Source of the DNA: Acanthochromis polyacanthus
Lineage: Eukaryota > Chordata > Actinopteri > Pomacentridae
DNA length: 64,000 bases
Direction of reading: 5' to 3'
Assembly (NCBI RefSeq): GCF_021347895.1
Contig: NC_067122.1
Span: 34,504,215-34,568,214, forward strand
In this document: positions 38,134 to 49,075 of the stretch, piece after piece
How positions within the stretch are numbered: position 1 is the first letter of the stretch
Layout: each line of letters opens with the position of its first letter
Position numbers and translations under genes: made by a program
The notes under the pieces: model-generated
Databases searched by the model: none
Told to the model about the DNA's origin: nothing
The model's input: only the letters and a program-made list of their open reading frames with translations

Positions 38134-38760
38134 AAGGCTGGGTTATACTTCCGCACAAGACAACGTGTGTGCATTTACACCCCATGCGATGTCTGCTCCC
38201 AAACTGCAGGGGGCAGTACATCGTAAACACACGTCTACCTAGTCTACTCTAGTACTAAACTAGAGTAAGAAGAAGTTTGCCATTGTTTACACCACTTACA
38301 ACATGACATTTTTCCGAATAGTTGCATTTCAGCAGTTAGTTTTAATTTCATGTCATGAATTGTTCATAACCCGGTTATCACGGTGGATCTCTGTGTGATG
38401 AATTGCATAAGTGCACGTATTTCTAGACTTCAGCTACAAGGAGGTCCTGGCCCTGTGTCATGTTTTTCTGGCGTGGCTCTGTCCGCGTAGTTAGAAAAAA
38501 TGTGGAGGTGCCTAACGCGAAAATTTTCTGCGTGTGAAGGGCCACTCGAGGGGGCATAGCTGCTAAAATGATGCAATTTTTCACACAGAGCCGCATGGAC
38601 CTTGCGGACACAGAAAGAATAAAACAGGCGTAAGAGCAGACAGTGCCAAGCTTCTCTCTCCCTTTTTACTTTGATTGCTTCAAACATTGGAGTTTTGGTG
38701 GGCAATGATACAAAGTTTGATAATATACCATTATCCCAAAATGGGAGTTACACCCCATGT
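38134..38760. mobile_element. Possible MITE (low confidence)
   Basis: AAAGGCTGGGTTATACTTCC near 38134 resembles the terminus of a short DNA element family that I recall from fish. A GCAGGGGGCAGTACATCG phrase follows. The opposite terminus could not be identified, so extent is approximate. Confidence 0.3.
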
Positions 38761-38799
38761 TTAAGGGTAAAGTCAAGGACCATTTAAAGTACCCTTGTA

Positions 38800-39060
38800 T
38801 GTAATCACTCCAGGGAGTTCTATCTCCAAAAACCTCAAAGGGAAGGCACCCAAATGGCCATCCTAATTAGATATTCTCTCTAATACAGACATCCTACAGA
38901 GGAAACTCATTTTTGGCTGATTGAATACGAGATCACTACCCAGAGCTCATGACCATAGACGAGGGTTGGAACGTAAATCTTTCAAATAACAGGACGACGG
39001 TTGATCGATCAACCTACGCCTTCCCGTTTGAAAGATTGCATCTGAAAGACTGTGGAGCAG
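38800..39060 (+). repeat. Dispersed repeat, copy B (class unknown)
   Basis: Aligns by eye with 10560-10870: GAGGAAACTCATTT, then GATCACTACCCAGAGCTCATG, and CCATAGACGAGGGTTGGAAC. Unlike copy A it contains TCTTTCAAATAAC...GTTTGAAAGA, a partial inverted repeat, and the 12-bp palindrome TTGATCGATCAA. Known to me only as a scattered teleost repeat. Confidence 0.5.
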
Positions 39061-40381
39061 AATTACCATTGTATGTGGGTATTTAGATGGAGGACATGCC
39101 AGCAAATTTTGCTATATGTGCTTACACAATTGACAACTGTGTAAAAACACACTGATCTATGATTAAGAAATGCTAATATGCTTGATCAGGTTCTTTCTCG
39201 GCACGTTTTCCTTTTACTTTTTTTTTTTTACCTCCTGCTGAATGTGTCCAACTTCTGAATCACCATGATAAAAAGAATCCCTTACTAGATATAATTTCAT
39301 CAAAAACTAACTTTACTTGCTGATAAAATGAATACCTAGCATACACCTTTGGCTGTCGGGGTCAGGATGTGGCTGGGATGTAAGGAGCAGTTTGCACAGG
39401 TTTTGTGTTGAGTGTGAAAAGTAGGGCAGCTGGAATGAGCTGACTTCCACAACTAATTCAAAGTTCCATTGTAGTGCCATAGCTTGCTAGTCCAAACCAC
39501 TGCCAGCTGATTAATGCAATATTTTCTTTCCAATCCCTTGCCCCACTTTCTTCCTTTATTTCATTTCTCTGTGTTCCCCATACGGCCATCAGTGTTTCAT
39601 CTTCTACCTGATGCCACGTTGCTTTCTAGAAATATATTTTTTTTAAAAAGAAAAAAAATCTGTTCTAGCCAGAAGCAACAACTCATTCAAATAAGCAAGA
39701 CACATCCTCACCTTGACTGTACACATCATTAGGAGCGGTGTGTGGTCCGTAAGAAGAGGGAAGGGTTGTCACTCCTTGCTTGTCTCTAACATGTGACACA
39801 CTGCAGCATTTCCTCTGAGTTCATCAATAGCATGCCGCTGACCTTCATGGTAAAAATAGAAGCATATATAGTGTATCTTTGGTGAACTGGGTGTTCATTC
39901 TGCACTAGAATTGACACAGACTGCATTTGTCTTGATGATGTTTGAACCAGTGTGGAAAAACAAAACAAAATCTATTTCCAACTTTCCAAATGTAAAGCTG
40001 GTAAAGTCTCTAAAATCTGACTGCCGTTCAAATGGAGTAGAGATTAGCATGAGGCCATCTCCCACTGATACAGTGACAGTTCAAGTCGCTTTAATCAGCC
40101 GTTCTGTTTCCAGAACTCTTTTGTTCTGTTTTATTTCACTTCTCTCTAATGACTCCTTCCTCTTTGGCCACTGTTTCATACTGTCAAACCCAACATCGAA
40201 GGAAGAATGCATTTTATCTTTATTGGTGAGATTTGTTTTTCTGTGAGACATTAAAGACTCTTGAACTTGTTTCTCTTTTTTACTTTGTAATTTGGTATAC
40301 AGTATATTTTAAATCCTGTCCAAGAACTTTTTTTCTGTCACTGTTTCTCTGTGGTTATCGTCCATTATAATGTTCAAATGA
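39061..40381. other. No gene recognised
   Basis: Non-coding sequence; no domain-bearing frame or complete element. Confidence 0.45.
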
Positions 40382-40389
40382 GGGTTTTC

Positions 40390-41608
40390 AATCCCTCCAG
40401 GAATTTGCAATGTTGCAATGGAGCGAATTCACGCAAAATCAACCAATTCTCCGCGAATTTTGCACGGCCTTTGCAACTTTATCCGATCACCACAACTTTC
40501 CCACAAATTTTGGCCCGCCTTCCCGTGAGTCCACCTAATCATAGCAAGCTCCAGCGCAAACGTAATGCACGTACGTCACCGGAATTCCACTTCCTGTTTT
40601 TAGTCTTGAAGATGCAGACATGTGCGATACTAATGTCTCTCATTTACCAACAAAATACTGCTGAAGACCACGATAAACAATTTAATTCACTGATGTTCTT
40701 CACCAAAGCGGAGCGAAACTGTTTTACACCCGAGCATATTGTGGTGGAATAAAAAAAAAAGGAAAAAATCATCGATGGATACACACCTTTTTTTAAAAAA
40801 ACACAACATACTAGAACGGCTGAAATGACAACAGACCAGACAAATCACCATAATGGAAACTGTTGCATCCAGATCCGTTAAAACACTGAAAGAATGAAGG
40901 TAAATTAGAATTAATTATTCCACCAAAGAACACGGCGGAGTTATGTGACGATCAGTGTGTGTGAATCCTTCCTCTGTTACCCACATCACTCAAAAACAGA
41001 CTCAGGATTTAAATGAAGTTTTCAGGGTCGGTCAGAAATGACACAAGAACCAAATGATTAGACTTCGGATCCACAAGATTTGTTAAGGATTCGTAGCAGC
41101 ACGGCGTCTGATAGCGGCACGGTAACCATGGCAACAAGCGAACGCTACCTCAGCAGCCTGCTGACGATCACATGATTGTGATCCTACAACAAATCTACCA
41201 CTGTGGACGTATCGGAAATGACACAAAGAACAACTGATTAAATTGTGGGGGTGTTTCTGTGTCCCATCAACTCCTGTCGCCGCCTTCATAATTAGGTCAC
41301 ATCATGTTAAACCAGTATCTGGCTGCTGCTAATGTCCCACCATGGTGTGCCAGCTTTTGTGGAAATGGGTTGGAATGTTAAATAATTAATTTCGGAATAA
41401 ATATTGTCAATTACAGCATTGAAACAGGTTCTACAAGCTGGAAAAAATGCAGCTTTTAACAATTGTCACTTATCTCCCGCAATTTTATCTCAACAATTAG
41501 CTTAAAACATCGCAACTTTTATCACATTTTTTAAGAAAACCTGCCACGAATTCAGGCATTTTCAGCCACAACAATCACGAAAAACGCCCGCGAAATCCTG
41601 GAGGGACT
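40390..41608. mobile_element. hAT-like non-autonomous transposon
   Basis: The left end reads AATCCCTCCAGGA, and the reverse complement of the right end reads AGTCCCTCCAGGA. Flanks GGGTTTTC (40382-40389) and GGGTTTTG (41609-41616) match at 7 of 8, consistent with a hAT target duplication. One base of ambiguity remains at each end. A short frame near 40610-40750 (QFNSLMFFTKAERNCFTPEH) may be a transposase leftover but is not recognised. The middle (about 40915-41290) looks like another, nested dispersed repeat (CACCAAAGAACACGGCGGAG) whose borders I could not resolve. Confidence 0.78.
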
Positions 41609-41616
41609 GGGTTTTG

Positions 41617-42205
41617 CAGAACTTGAGCTCAGAGTTGTTCAGGAAATCACTTCTTGGTCTCAGAATCACCTCCATTTTTATTTAGTCTTGTCTCTACGTC
41701 AGACAAAGATGACTGTATTTAATTAAAGATCACTCAAGACCTCAACTGTGGGAATATTACTGAATCATGTGTGTCTGTTTATTGATTTTTTTCATTGTTA
41801 TTGTGACTGAATGTAAAACTTGCTGCTTCAAATACAACCAGAAATGCGTACATTTTGTTATTCACTCCTCTACACCCTCCAAAGGCTCCTGAATGCACAT
41901 CACGGTCACATTTCTGCAAAAGTCCGAGCAGCATTCTTACCAGGTCAGACAGAATAGTGTCTCTTTATTACTTTTAACGTGGCACAAGTCTGAATTTCTA
42001 GTCACATGAACAGATAGGCACACACACGGAGTGGTACTTTGAGTTGTGTGAAGTGATAGCAATGATATTTCATCCACAAATATTACAGAGAGAGTCTTTC
42101 CTCCAGGTTTATTAGATATCTTCACAATCCACGAGTACTTCAACAGTGGAAAGCTGCATGCATTTGTGCATGTAGAACTGCAGTGCTGGTAACTCTGGTT
42201 GTAGT
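41617..42205. other. No gene recognised
   Basis: Non-coding, unremarkable. Confidence 0.45.
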
Positions 42206-42530
42206 TATAAATGATCCCCAACATGGAGACAGCATCAGTCTGGGCCAGGATCTAATAGCAAATTATACTGTGGACTTTTCTCCTACTTCAAAGCACAGTT
42301 TAGTTTGTTGCTTGGAGCTGTTTTTAAGTATTTTCCTCTTAATTAAATACCTGCAGCATCAGACAGCAGCAGCATTCATATTTGGGTCTCCAGACAAAGA
42401 GAGTTGTGCACATTTATGCAAAGAGCAACAGCAGTGCCTTCATTAATCTGTTCTGATTATAAATGATCCCTGATATGGAGACAGGATGGGTCAGGATCTA
42501 ACAGCAGCTCGCAGTTTGTCTTTTTACCGC
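42206..42530 (+). repeat. Diverged local direct duplication
   Basis: ATAAATGATCCCCAACATGG and what follows (42206-42285) are repeated in diverged form from 42459 (ATAAATGATCCCTGATATGG). Both copies continue into GGAGACAG and then CAGGATCTAA-AGCA. The copies are about 250 bp apart. Confidence 0.75.
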
Positions 42531-42822
42531 CATCACAAAGGGACTGAATTCCCAACATTGTATATTATGCATTATACCTTTCTTGGTGTATTGTTTAATC
42601 TTGTATAAGTGACAAATATAGCTTGTGTGCTGCAGCTCCTTCCAGCACTGTGGTGTCTGAATGAAGCCGTGAGGAACATTAACTTAAAAGTGACCAGTGT
42701 CTGAATGCTAGGATGCTTTCGCTGTTAACGGACTGATGAAGTAGTGGTGTTACTTATCTTATATCTGAAATAGGCCCAAGAAAGTGAGAAGCTAAAAAAG
42801 GGATAAATAAATAACAACTCTG

Positions 42823-42869
<47 letters not shown>

Positions 42870-43397
42870 CAAAAAATAATTATGCCAACTTTCTCCTCTC
42901 CATCTTTCCTTTTCAGATTCTCTTATTCTCACCTCTGATCTGAGGGAAGAATGTGTTTGAACATGTTCCTCACTTGGTCTGACATGCAGACAGACAGCAG
43001 ACACTTCTCCAGAACAAATTGGTCTCAGTGCTGTACTGGATCAATTTGAATCAACACTCTGGCAGGGATTCTGAAAGGCTTTGCTTGGCGTTTCAAAGTA
43101 CAGGGATAATGTCAAATCCTGGACTTTTACAAAATCATACTAATATAAAACATAAATGCAACAGTGTAAGAAGACATTCCTACCACTGCAGGTGAGGTCT
43201 GGCCTCCTGACTGCTGAGTGCACAGTATAATTCATCCAGATTCCACTCAGCCTAAAACAAATACTAAACATGAAAAAGAGTGCACAGCCATGCTGGTGGC
43301 TCTGTCAGACTGTACTTAGCATTGCTAGCATCAATATTAGCATATGTGCTTAGCATTGAACATTGGGGTACACCTATTTATCCCAAACTATAAACTA
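42531..43397. other. No gene recognised; (AT)n at 42829-42866
   Basis: Non-coding, with a 38-bp AT microsatellite. Confidence 0.6.
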
Positions 43398-43745
43398 TGA
43401 ATCAGTTTCAATGTTAGCTTCTACTTTGTATGTATCATGTATGTCTTCTCATGCATGTATCAAATTGTGTGTTTTATGTTCCCTGTTCCCCTCTCCCTCT
43501 ATCCCTCTACCTCTCTACCTCTTCTGTCCCTCTCAACCCGCCCGGTCAGCAGGCAGATGGGTCCCTCTACATAAAGAGCTGGGTTCTGCTCAAGGTTTTT
43601 TCCCTGTTAAAAGGGTGTTTTCTTTGCCACTGTCGCCTCCAGGCTTGCTCTGGGGTCAGGCATATGGGTTCTGTAAAGCGTCTTGAGACAATTTGACTGT
43701 AATTGGCGCTATATAAATAAAATTGAATTGAACTGAATTTTTTCT
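43398..43745 (+). mobile_element. L2-like LINE, 3' UTR fragment
   Basis: Homologous to 55231-55640: GAATCAGTTTCAATGTTAGC, a pyrimidine-rich stretch with CTACCTCTCTACCTCTTCTG, then TTCCCTGTTAAAAGGGTGTT, CTTGAGACAATTTGACTG and GGCGCTATATAAATAAAATT. It ends in GAATT-type tail repeats. This is the typical 3' end of a fish LINE copy, severely 5'-truncated; no coding sequence remains. Confidence 0.88.
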
Positions 43746-45388
43746 TTATTTTTAAAGACATCCATCACATGAAGTAACACCAGGAAGTTTGTAGGAAACA
43801 CACCGAAATATGTTCAAACCAGCCACCTATTAGCTTGGTAACAGTTTAACTTTTTATCATTCTCTAAATCTAATGAACTCTTCCTTTCCTGAGACAGCCC
43901 TCAATAGCGCCGGGATCATCCAGCGTTGGAAACATTATCTAAGTGCAGTCACCAAAGTCATCAAAATTCTTGACTTTATTGAGTTGTTGCTCCTTCCCAC
44001 TGTAGGGAATCAGAGAATCATCATAGGGAATCCAAGGCAGCTTTGGATTATTGGGTTCTCTGTTCTCTGTCTATAATCTCTGAGGTCTGTACTTCACTAT
44101 GCTCATGCTGTGAGGTGATATACAGTGTGAATCTGTCCCATATAAGGAATTAATTTGCCATCATGTCAAAAGGAATAGGAAGGATTGTTGTTTGTATTCA
44201 GTTCAATGAGCAACTTTTACCAGAACATGGATCAGTACAGTAGTGGATGGGACACCAACATGACCTCAGCACAACACAACTGAAGGTCTCAAACACATTA
44301 AGACAAGATATCAAAAACTTCCAGAAACAGTAGCTAAAAAATCAGATGATCATAAACATCTGCAGGATTTATCCTATGGGAACAATGAATGTCTGTCCAA
44401 AATCAATCCATTGGTAGTGGAACCACAGTCTACAAGCTTTTCCAACAAAACCAACCTTAGAGCAAAGCTGCTAGCATGACGACATTTCATCGGAGCTATC
44501 CCAAAAAGAAAGCAAGCTCTCTCATTAATCTTGCAAATAGATGTAATAAAATATGGCTTGTTTCCTTACACTGAATTTAGTGAGTCATAATAGGAAGGTA
44601 TGTGGGCTAACCACAGTAAGGTGATGGGTTGCATTTAAATAGCACTTCTCTACCTTAAGATACAGAGCACTTTGCAGTCCCTTCACCCACTCACAGACAT
44701 CAGTGTGCCAGTGGTGGTGGAGCTGATATGGAAGTTAAGGGAATGCTTTGAATGAAGGCAAAGTTTCATTTTAAGTGGAAGCGCTCTGTGTATTTGTTAG
44801 TTTCAGTGTAACCATGTATGAGCTGTTGAAGAAAATAACCAAAAACACCCAGAAAATGTGCAAAACATAGCTCACTAACTACCGCCATGAATAGATCTGA
44901 TACAAATGAAGTAGCTTGTTTTCTTACATTAAATCCAGTTAAACAAATAGATGAAGCTGTGTAAGATACGGTTCCAAATCTCACCACTGAGTTGAGTCAC
45001 TGCCTCTGCCTTGAAGGGTAAATCTCAGGGACTGATCGGCGTAGTGAACAACACTTGTAATGACAACTGGGAACCTCTCAAGGAAACAAACCAAGCAGAA
45101 GATGATGATGATATCACACTGAAGTGATTCCTGACACAGAGAAGGAGCTCTGATGGTACACAGGTTCAGCCATGATAGAAAAGTTGATGAAAAGGTCTGT
45201 CTGATGCCGTTAGAAGAGAGCAGAAGAATCAGATTGCAGAAAAAAAAGCAACACTTATTTCTCATTGGCGTTTTTAAAAGTATGATAAACTGCTCTATAA
45301 TTCATGCAAATAGTAAACTCTCTTATCTATCTAATAAGAAATGTATACACAGTGAAGAAAGCACACAGTCAATGCGGAAAATTTAGAA
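43746..45388. other. No gene recognised; small repeat near 44630-44700
   Basis: Non-coding. TTTAAATAGCACTTCTCTACC with CAGAGCACTTTGCAGTC near 44635-44680 resembles another LINE 3' end in short form. Nothing else supported. Confidence 0.45.
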
Positions 45389-45594
45389 GAGGAGAGTCAA
45401 ACATGCGGCCTGTGGGCCAAAACTGGCCTGCCAGAGGTTACAATCTGGCCCACAGGATGACTTTGTAAAGTGTAAAAATTCCAGACATTAACTGCAAATT
45501 GTACATTTGTAAAACCATAAATTTAAAATAATTTTGAGACCATGACAAGTTGTTTTGATCACAAAGTAAAATACTAGATTGCTCATTGTTCTTG

Positions 45595-45910
45595 TGTCAT
45601 GTTGTGTCTCATATTTTGTAATTTTTTTCTTGTTTTGTTGTTTTTTTGTCTGACTTTTGTCATTCGTCTCATGTTTTTGTCATTTCGTTTGTGTTGTTTA
45701 CCTATTTTTGGTCATGTTGTTACTCGCATTTGTCATTTTTTTGTCTTGTTTTTGTCCTTTTCTAGCTTTTTTTGTTGCTTGTGTCATTTTTTCATTTTTG
45801 TCATTTTGTAAATATTTTGTATAATTCTTTGTCTCTTTTTTGTTTTGTTTAGTGTTGTTTGTCTTGTTTTCTGTCATTTTGTGAATCATTTTTGTAATAT
45901 TTTGTCTTCG
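45595..45910 (+). repeat. Degenerate TTTTGTCATTTT minisatellite
   Basis: Dozens of imperfect TTTTGTC, TTGTCATTTTT and CTTGTTTTTGTC words with almost no purine runs. It produces hydrophobic plus-strand and Lys/Asn/Thr-rich minus-strand shadow frames. The complementary pattern (ACAAAATGACA) recurs in the hAT-like element at 62229-62740. Confidence 0.85.
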
Positions 45911-46157
45911 TAAAATACTACATCATTCAGTTCCAGATAGCTGTGACTAAATATTGTGTCCCTTTGTAGACACTCTGTGGTCTGTACGTTGTAATGTGGA
46001 AATGATAAACTGAAGAATGATGTTGCTGAAATGGAATTTATTTTTCTTCGTAAAGTTTAGATTGTTCATGATGTTTTCTAAAAAGAAAGCTCCTTGAATA
46101 TGAACATTTTCAGAATGTGCTTTTTTGCACCAAAACAAAGGAAAAATTTGGACTTAT

Positions 46158-46611
46158 CCCAGATAGCAAACTATAGGTAAATCAATGTTCAATTCTATGT
46201 TGAGACCTAACATAGAAATTATACAGAAAGCGCAAGGTTGATAAAATGTTGAGTCAACGTTTGCTTACATAGATTCAACATTAATTGAACATTGACCTGT
46301 CAAACATTTTAATTAAACCAAAATACAATGTAGATTCAATGGCATCTTTTAAACACAAACTTCAATGTTGACAAAATGTTGTTGAATCAACGTTGATCCA
46401 TCCATCAGTCTTCAACCGTAACCACAATTCAACCTTCTTAACCCTAATTCAACATTGATTTAACATCTTTTGCTATCTGGGTAAAGTGTGATTTATGGTT
46501 GAAAAGCAAACGTTGACTCAACATTTTATCAACCTTGCGCTTTCTGTATAATTTCTACGTTAGGTCTCAACATAGATTCAACATTGATTCACCCATAGTT
46601 TGCTATCTGGG
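46158..46611. mobile_element. MITE with about 115-bp inverted repeats
   Basis: The ends are CCCAGATAGCAAACTATAGG and the inverted counterpart at 46611. Inverted similarity runs about 115 bp inward, through GAGACCTAACATAGAAATTA and CAGAAAGCGCAAGGTTGATA. TAT flanks both sides (46155-46157, 46612-46614), consistent with a 2- to 3-bp target duplication. A further CTATCTGGGTAAAGTGTG phrase near 46472-46490 repeats the terminal word internally. No coding capacity. Confidence 0.88.
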
Positions 46612-46839
46612 TATGGTTATTTATCTGCTGTCTTTCTACTGTGTTTTTACTGGGCTGGCCCACTTGAAAACAAATTGGGCTGAATGTGGAACCGTAAGTA
46701 AAATGAGTTTGACACCCCTGACTTTGAACATCTAAAATATTTAGTAACACAGTGCTGGAAGTACACTATAACAGAGAAGTTCATTTGGCAGCTAAAATTA
46801 AACTGTGAGCACTAAAGGACGTTGCCGTATGTGCAAGCG

Positions 46840-47069
46840 TTGATTGAAGTTCAAGTCTGGGTTTAAGTAGAAGTCTTAATTGCAGGTGAACCATAAGTAT
46901 TGCGTTAAAGTGTCAACTTAAGTGCCTGATGAACGTGCACAGCCATCAATGTAAATACTACATGAAGTGTCATTTCAAGTATCACAAGAGTAAGCAGTGA
47001 CTGAAGTGTCAGATTAAGTTTAAACATTGAGTTCAGCTCAAGTGTCAGTGCTAGCATAAAAGCTATATA

Positions 47070-47131
<62 letters not shown>

Positions 47132-47610
47132 TGTCACACATGTGCGTGTGTGTAAGCGCTAATTGAAGTTGAAGTGTCAATTAAAGCATAAGTCCTTGAG
47201 GAAGTTGCTACAAATGGAGGTGTTGAAGGAAGATCAGGTGTCAGTTCATGTGTAAACAATGATTTCAGTCAGCGTAAGTGTGGCATTGAATATAGCGGAA
47301 ATTTTAAAGATAAAATGAACATGTGAACTCTCAATTAAAGTCTAAATACTGAATTAGGTGTAAGTGTAAATTTGAATTTAAGCTCTAAATATGGGTGAAG
47401 GTGAAGTGTCTGCTGAAGTTCTGGAACAGGGAATCTCAGCTGAAATATAGGTGAAGTGAAAACCTGACAGAAGCAGTTCAAGCATGTAAACTGAGATCAT
47501 ATTAGTTCAGCAAATACAGAAGACTGTGTGTAAACAGTGGAATCTGGAAGCTGTGAAGGTTTTTGTTGTTTTCTGTTGGTGACCTGAATGGGTTTGAAGT
47601 GTCAGCCAAA
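46840..47610 (+). repeat. Degenerate GAAGTGTCA minisatellite with (AT)n
   Basis: AAGTGTCA or close variants occur near 46907, 46964, 47003, 47039, 47171, 47233, 47402 and 47597, often followed by ATTAAG or GATTAAG. Spacings are irregular, implying an old tandem array. A pure AT tract of about 50 bp (about 47074-47125) lies inside it. Confidence 0.65.
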
Positions 47611-48149
47611 GTAGTGAAGAGGAGGCGGAAGAGTAATGCTCTCAGTCTGGAGCACTTATGCACTGAGTTTCATGCAGGAAATCTTGTGTACCTTTAGTGT
47701 ATCACTGCCGTGACCTCAAGTGTTTTCCTTCCACTTCTAATAAAGATAAAGATAAAGAGAGTTTATTGTCACTGTGCAGAAGTACAACGGAATTTGTCTG
47801 GAAGAACACAGCAATTAGCAGCAGTGCAAACAAGAATAAAAATAGATTTAAAAACAACAACAAGAAATATGCAACTAATTTAATGAGATTATCATTGTTT
47901 GAATATAAACTGACTCATTGTGTTGTGGAAACTGGACAACAGCTGCACAAAAACAACTCTGAACCTGGAAATGCATTGACTTGTGAATGACATAATTTGA
48001 CTGATTTGCATTTCAACTCAGACATCCCAGACTTCCTACTGCAATCTATCTGAAATATGCTGACATGCTTCATCTCTGCATCTCTCAGTTCTACTTCTGC
48101 AGGCAGGCATCCATTCTACTTTTCAGAGCAGACTTGTGTTACTTTTAGA
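47611..48149. other. No gene recognised
   Basis: Non-coding sequence with an AAAGATAAAGATAAAGAGAG phrase near 47742 that resembles a retroelement tail. Confidence 0.45.
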
Positions 48150-48490
48150 TCAAACTGATAGAGCTGCTCTGGACCAGCCTTTAGTTGTGCTGCTACAGGT
48201 TTAGAATGCACGGGGACTTCCCATGATGCACTGAGCACCTCTGATCTCATCTCTTACACTGTCCATACATGTATTTATTACCTTACCATCGTCTGTCATG
48301 AACTTCATGTTTTCTATCTGCAAGTGTCTCTGATGCTGGTTCTGCTGGGGGTTTCTTCCTGCTTGGATTTGTTTGGTTTTTCTCTGTACTATAATATTGT
48401 AAGGACAAAGTTTAATTATGTGAAGTGCCCGGTGATGACTTTTGTTGTGAATTGTTGCTGTACAGATAAAATGAAATTAAATTCAGAGAA
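48150..48490 (+). mobile_element. Diverged L2-like LINE 3' end
   Basis: TTGTGCTGCTACAGGTTTAG, then GGGGACTTCCCATGATGCAC, parallels TTCTGCTGCTATAGGCCTAG and GGGGACCTCTCCTGATGCAC in the LINE at 54374-55640. It ends GTACAGATAAAATGAAATTAAATT, a worn version of the TATATAAATAAAATTGAATT tail. More diverged than the copies at 43398 and 54374. Confidence 0.65.
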
Positions 48491-49075
48491 AATGCAGGAT
48501 GTAAATGTACAGTTTCCACAACTAAGTGTATGCAGATTTAGTTTGGCACCAAAAACGGATTAGGGACTCAATTGTCATTTGATGAAATTTGATTAATCCT
48601 TTGTTTCTTTTCTTTTCTTTAAAAAAATGTAACAGTCTGTCCAGCTGCATGAGCTGTTTTCTTGCTGTATGCTGTTTGTATGCAGGTTGCATGGCTCAAA
48701 TACTATTTTCAGTGATTAGATCAATATACTGGGATTGGCCACTTCGTCTGCCTTCTGTGACCTTAAATTGGTATACGTAGTCGCAAATGGAAACCACAAG
48801 CATGGCTGCTTTGATCCGCCTGCATTCCAGTCGTATTTTTTATTTATTTAGTTATTTTGCTTTGCGATACAATCCATCACACTAACAGAGACCCTACAGT
48901 AGAAAGTAGAACCTTCTACTCAAGTCTTACAGGCAAACAGCAAAGACTACAGACATGGAGGGGAAATCAAAGCAAGAGACAGTAATGAACAAAAGCAGAT
49001 TGCAATCACAGTGGATGCAACTCTAACAATACATGCCCAATACCATTATAGGAAACGTAGCACCTGGTGTTTTAG
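48491..49075. other. No gene recognised
   Basis: Non-coding, unremarkable. Confidence 0.45.

Larger units (their letters stand above)
45389..46720. mobile_element. hAT-like transposon hosting a nested MITE
   Basis: The left end GAGGAGAGTCAAACATGCGG corresponds to the reverse complement of the right end (CAGGGGTGTCAAACTC). Flanks ATTTAGAA (45381-45388) and ACTTTGAA (46721-46728) match at 6 of 8, a decayed hAT-type duplication. The interior includes CTGGCCCACAGG-like words near both ends, a T-rich minisatellite of TTTTGTCATTTTGT units (45595-45910), and a complete nested MITE at 46158-46611. No transposase. Confidence 0.78.

Noticed and set aside
45599..45811. 70-codon highly hydrophobic frame resembling a membrane protein
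   Set aside because: It is a by-product of the T-rich minisatellite inside a hAT-like element.
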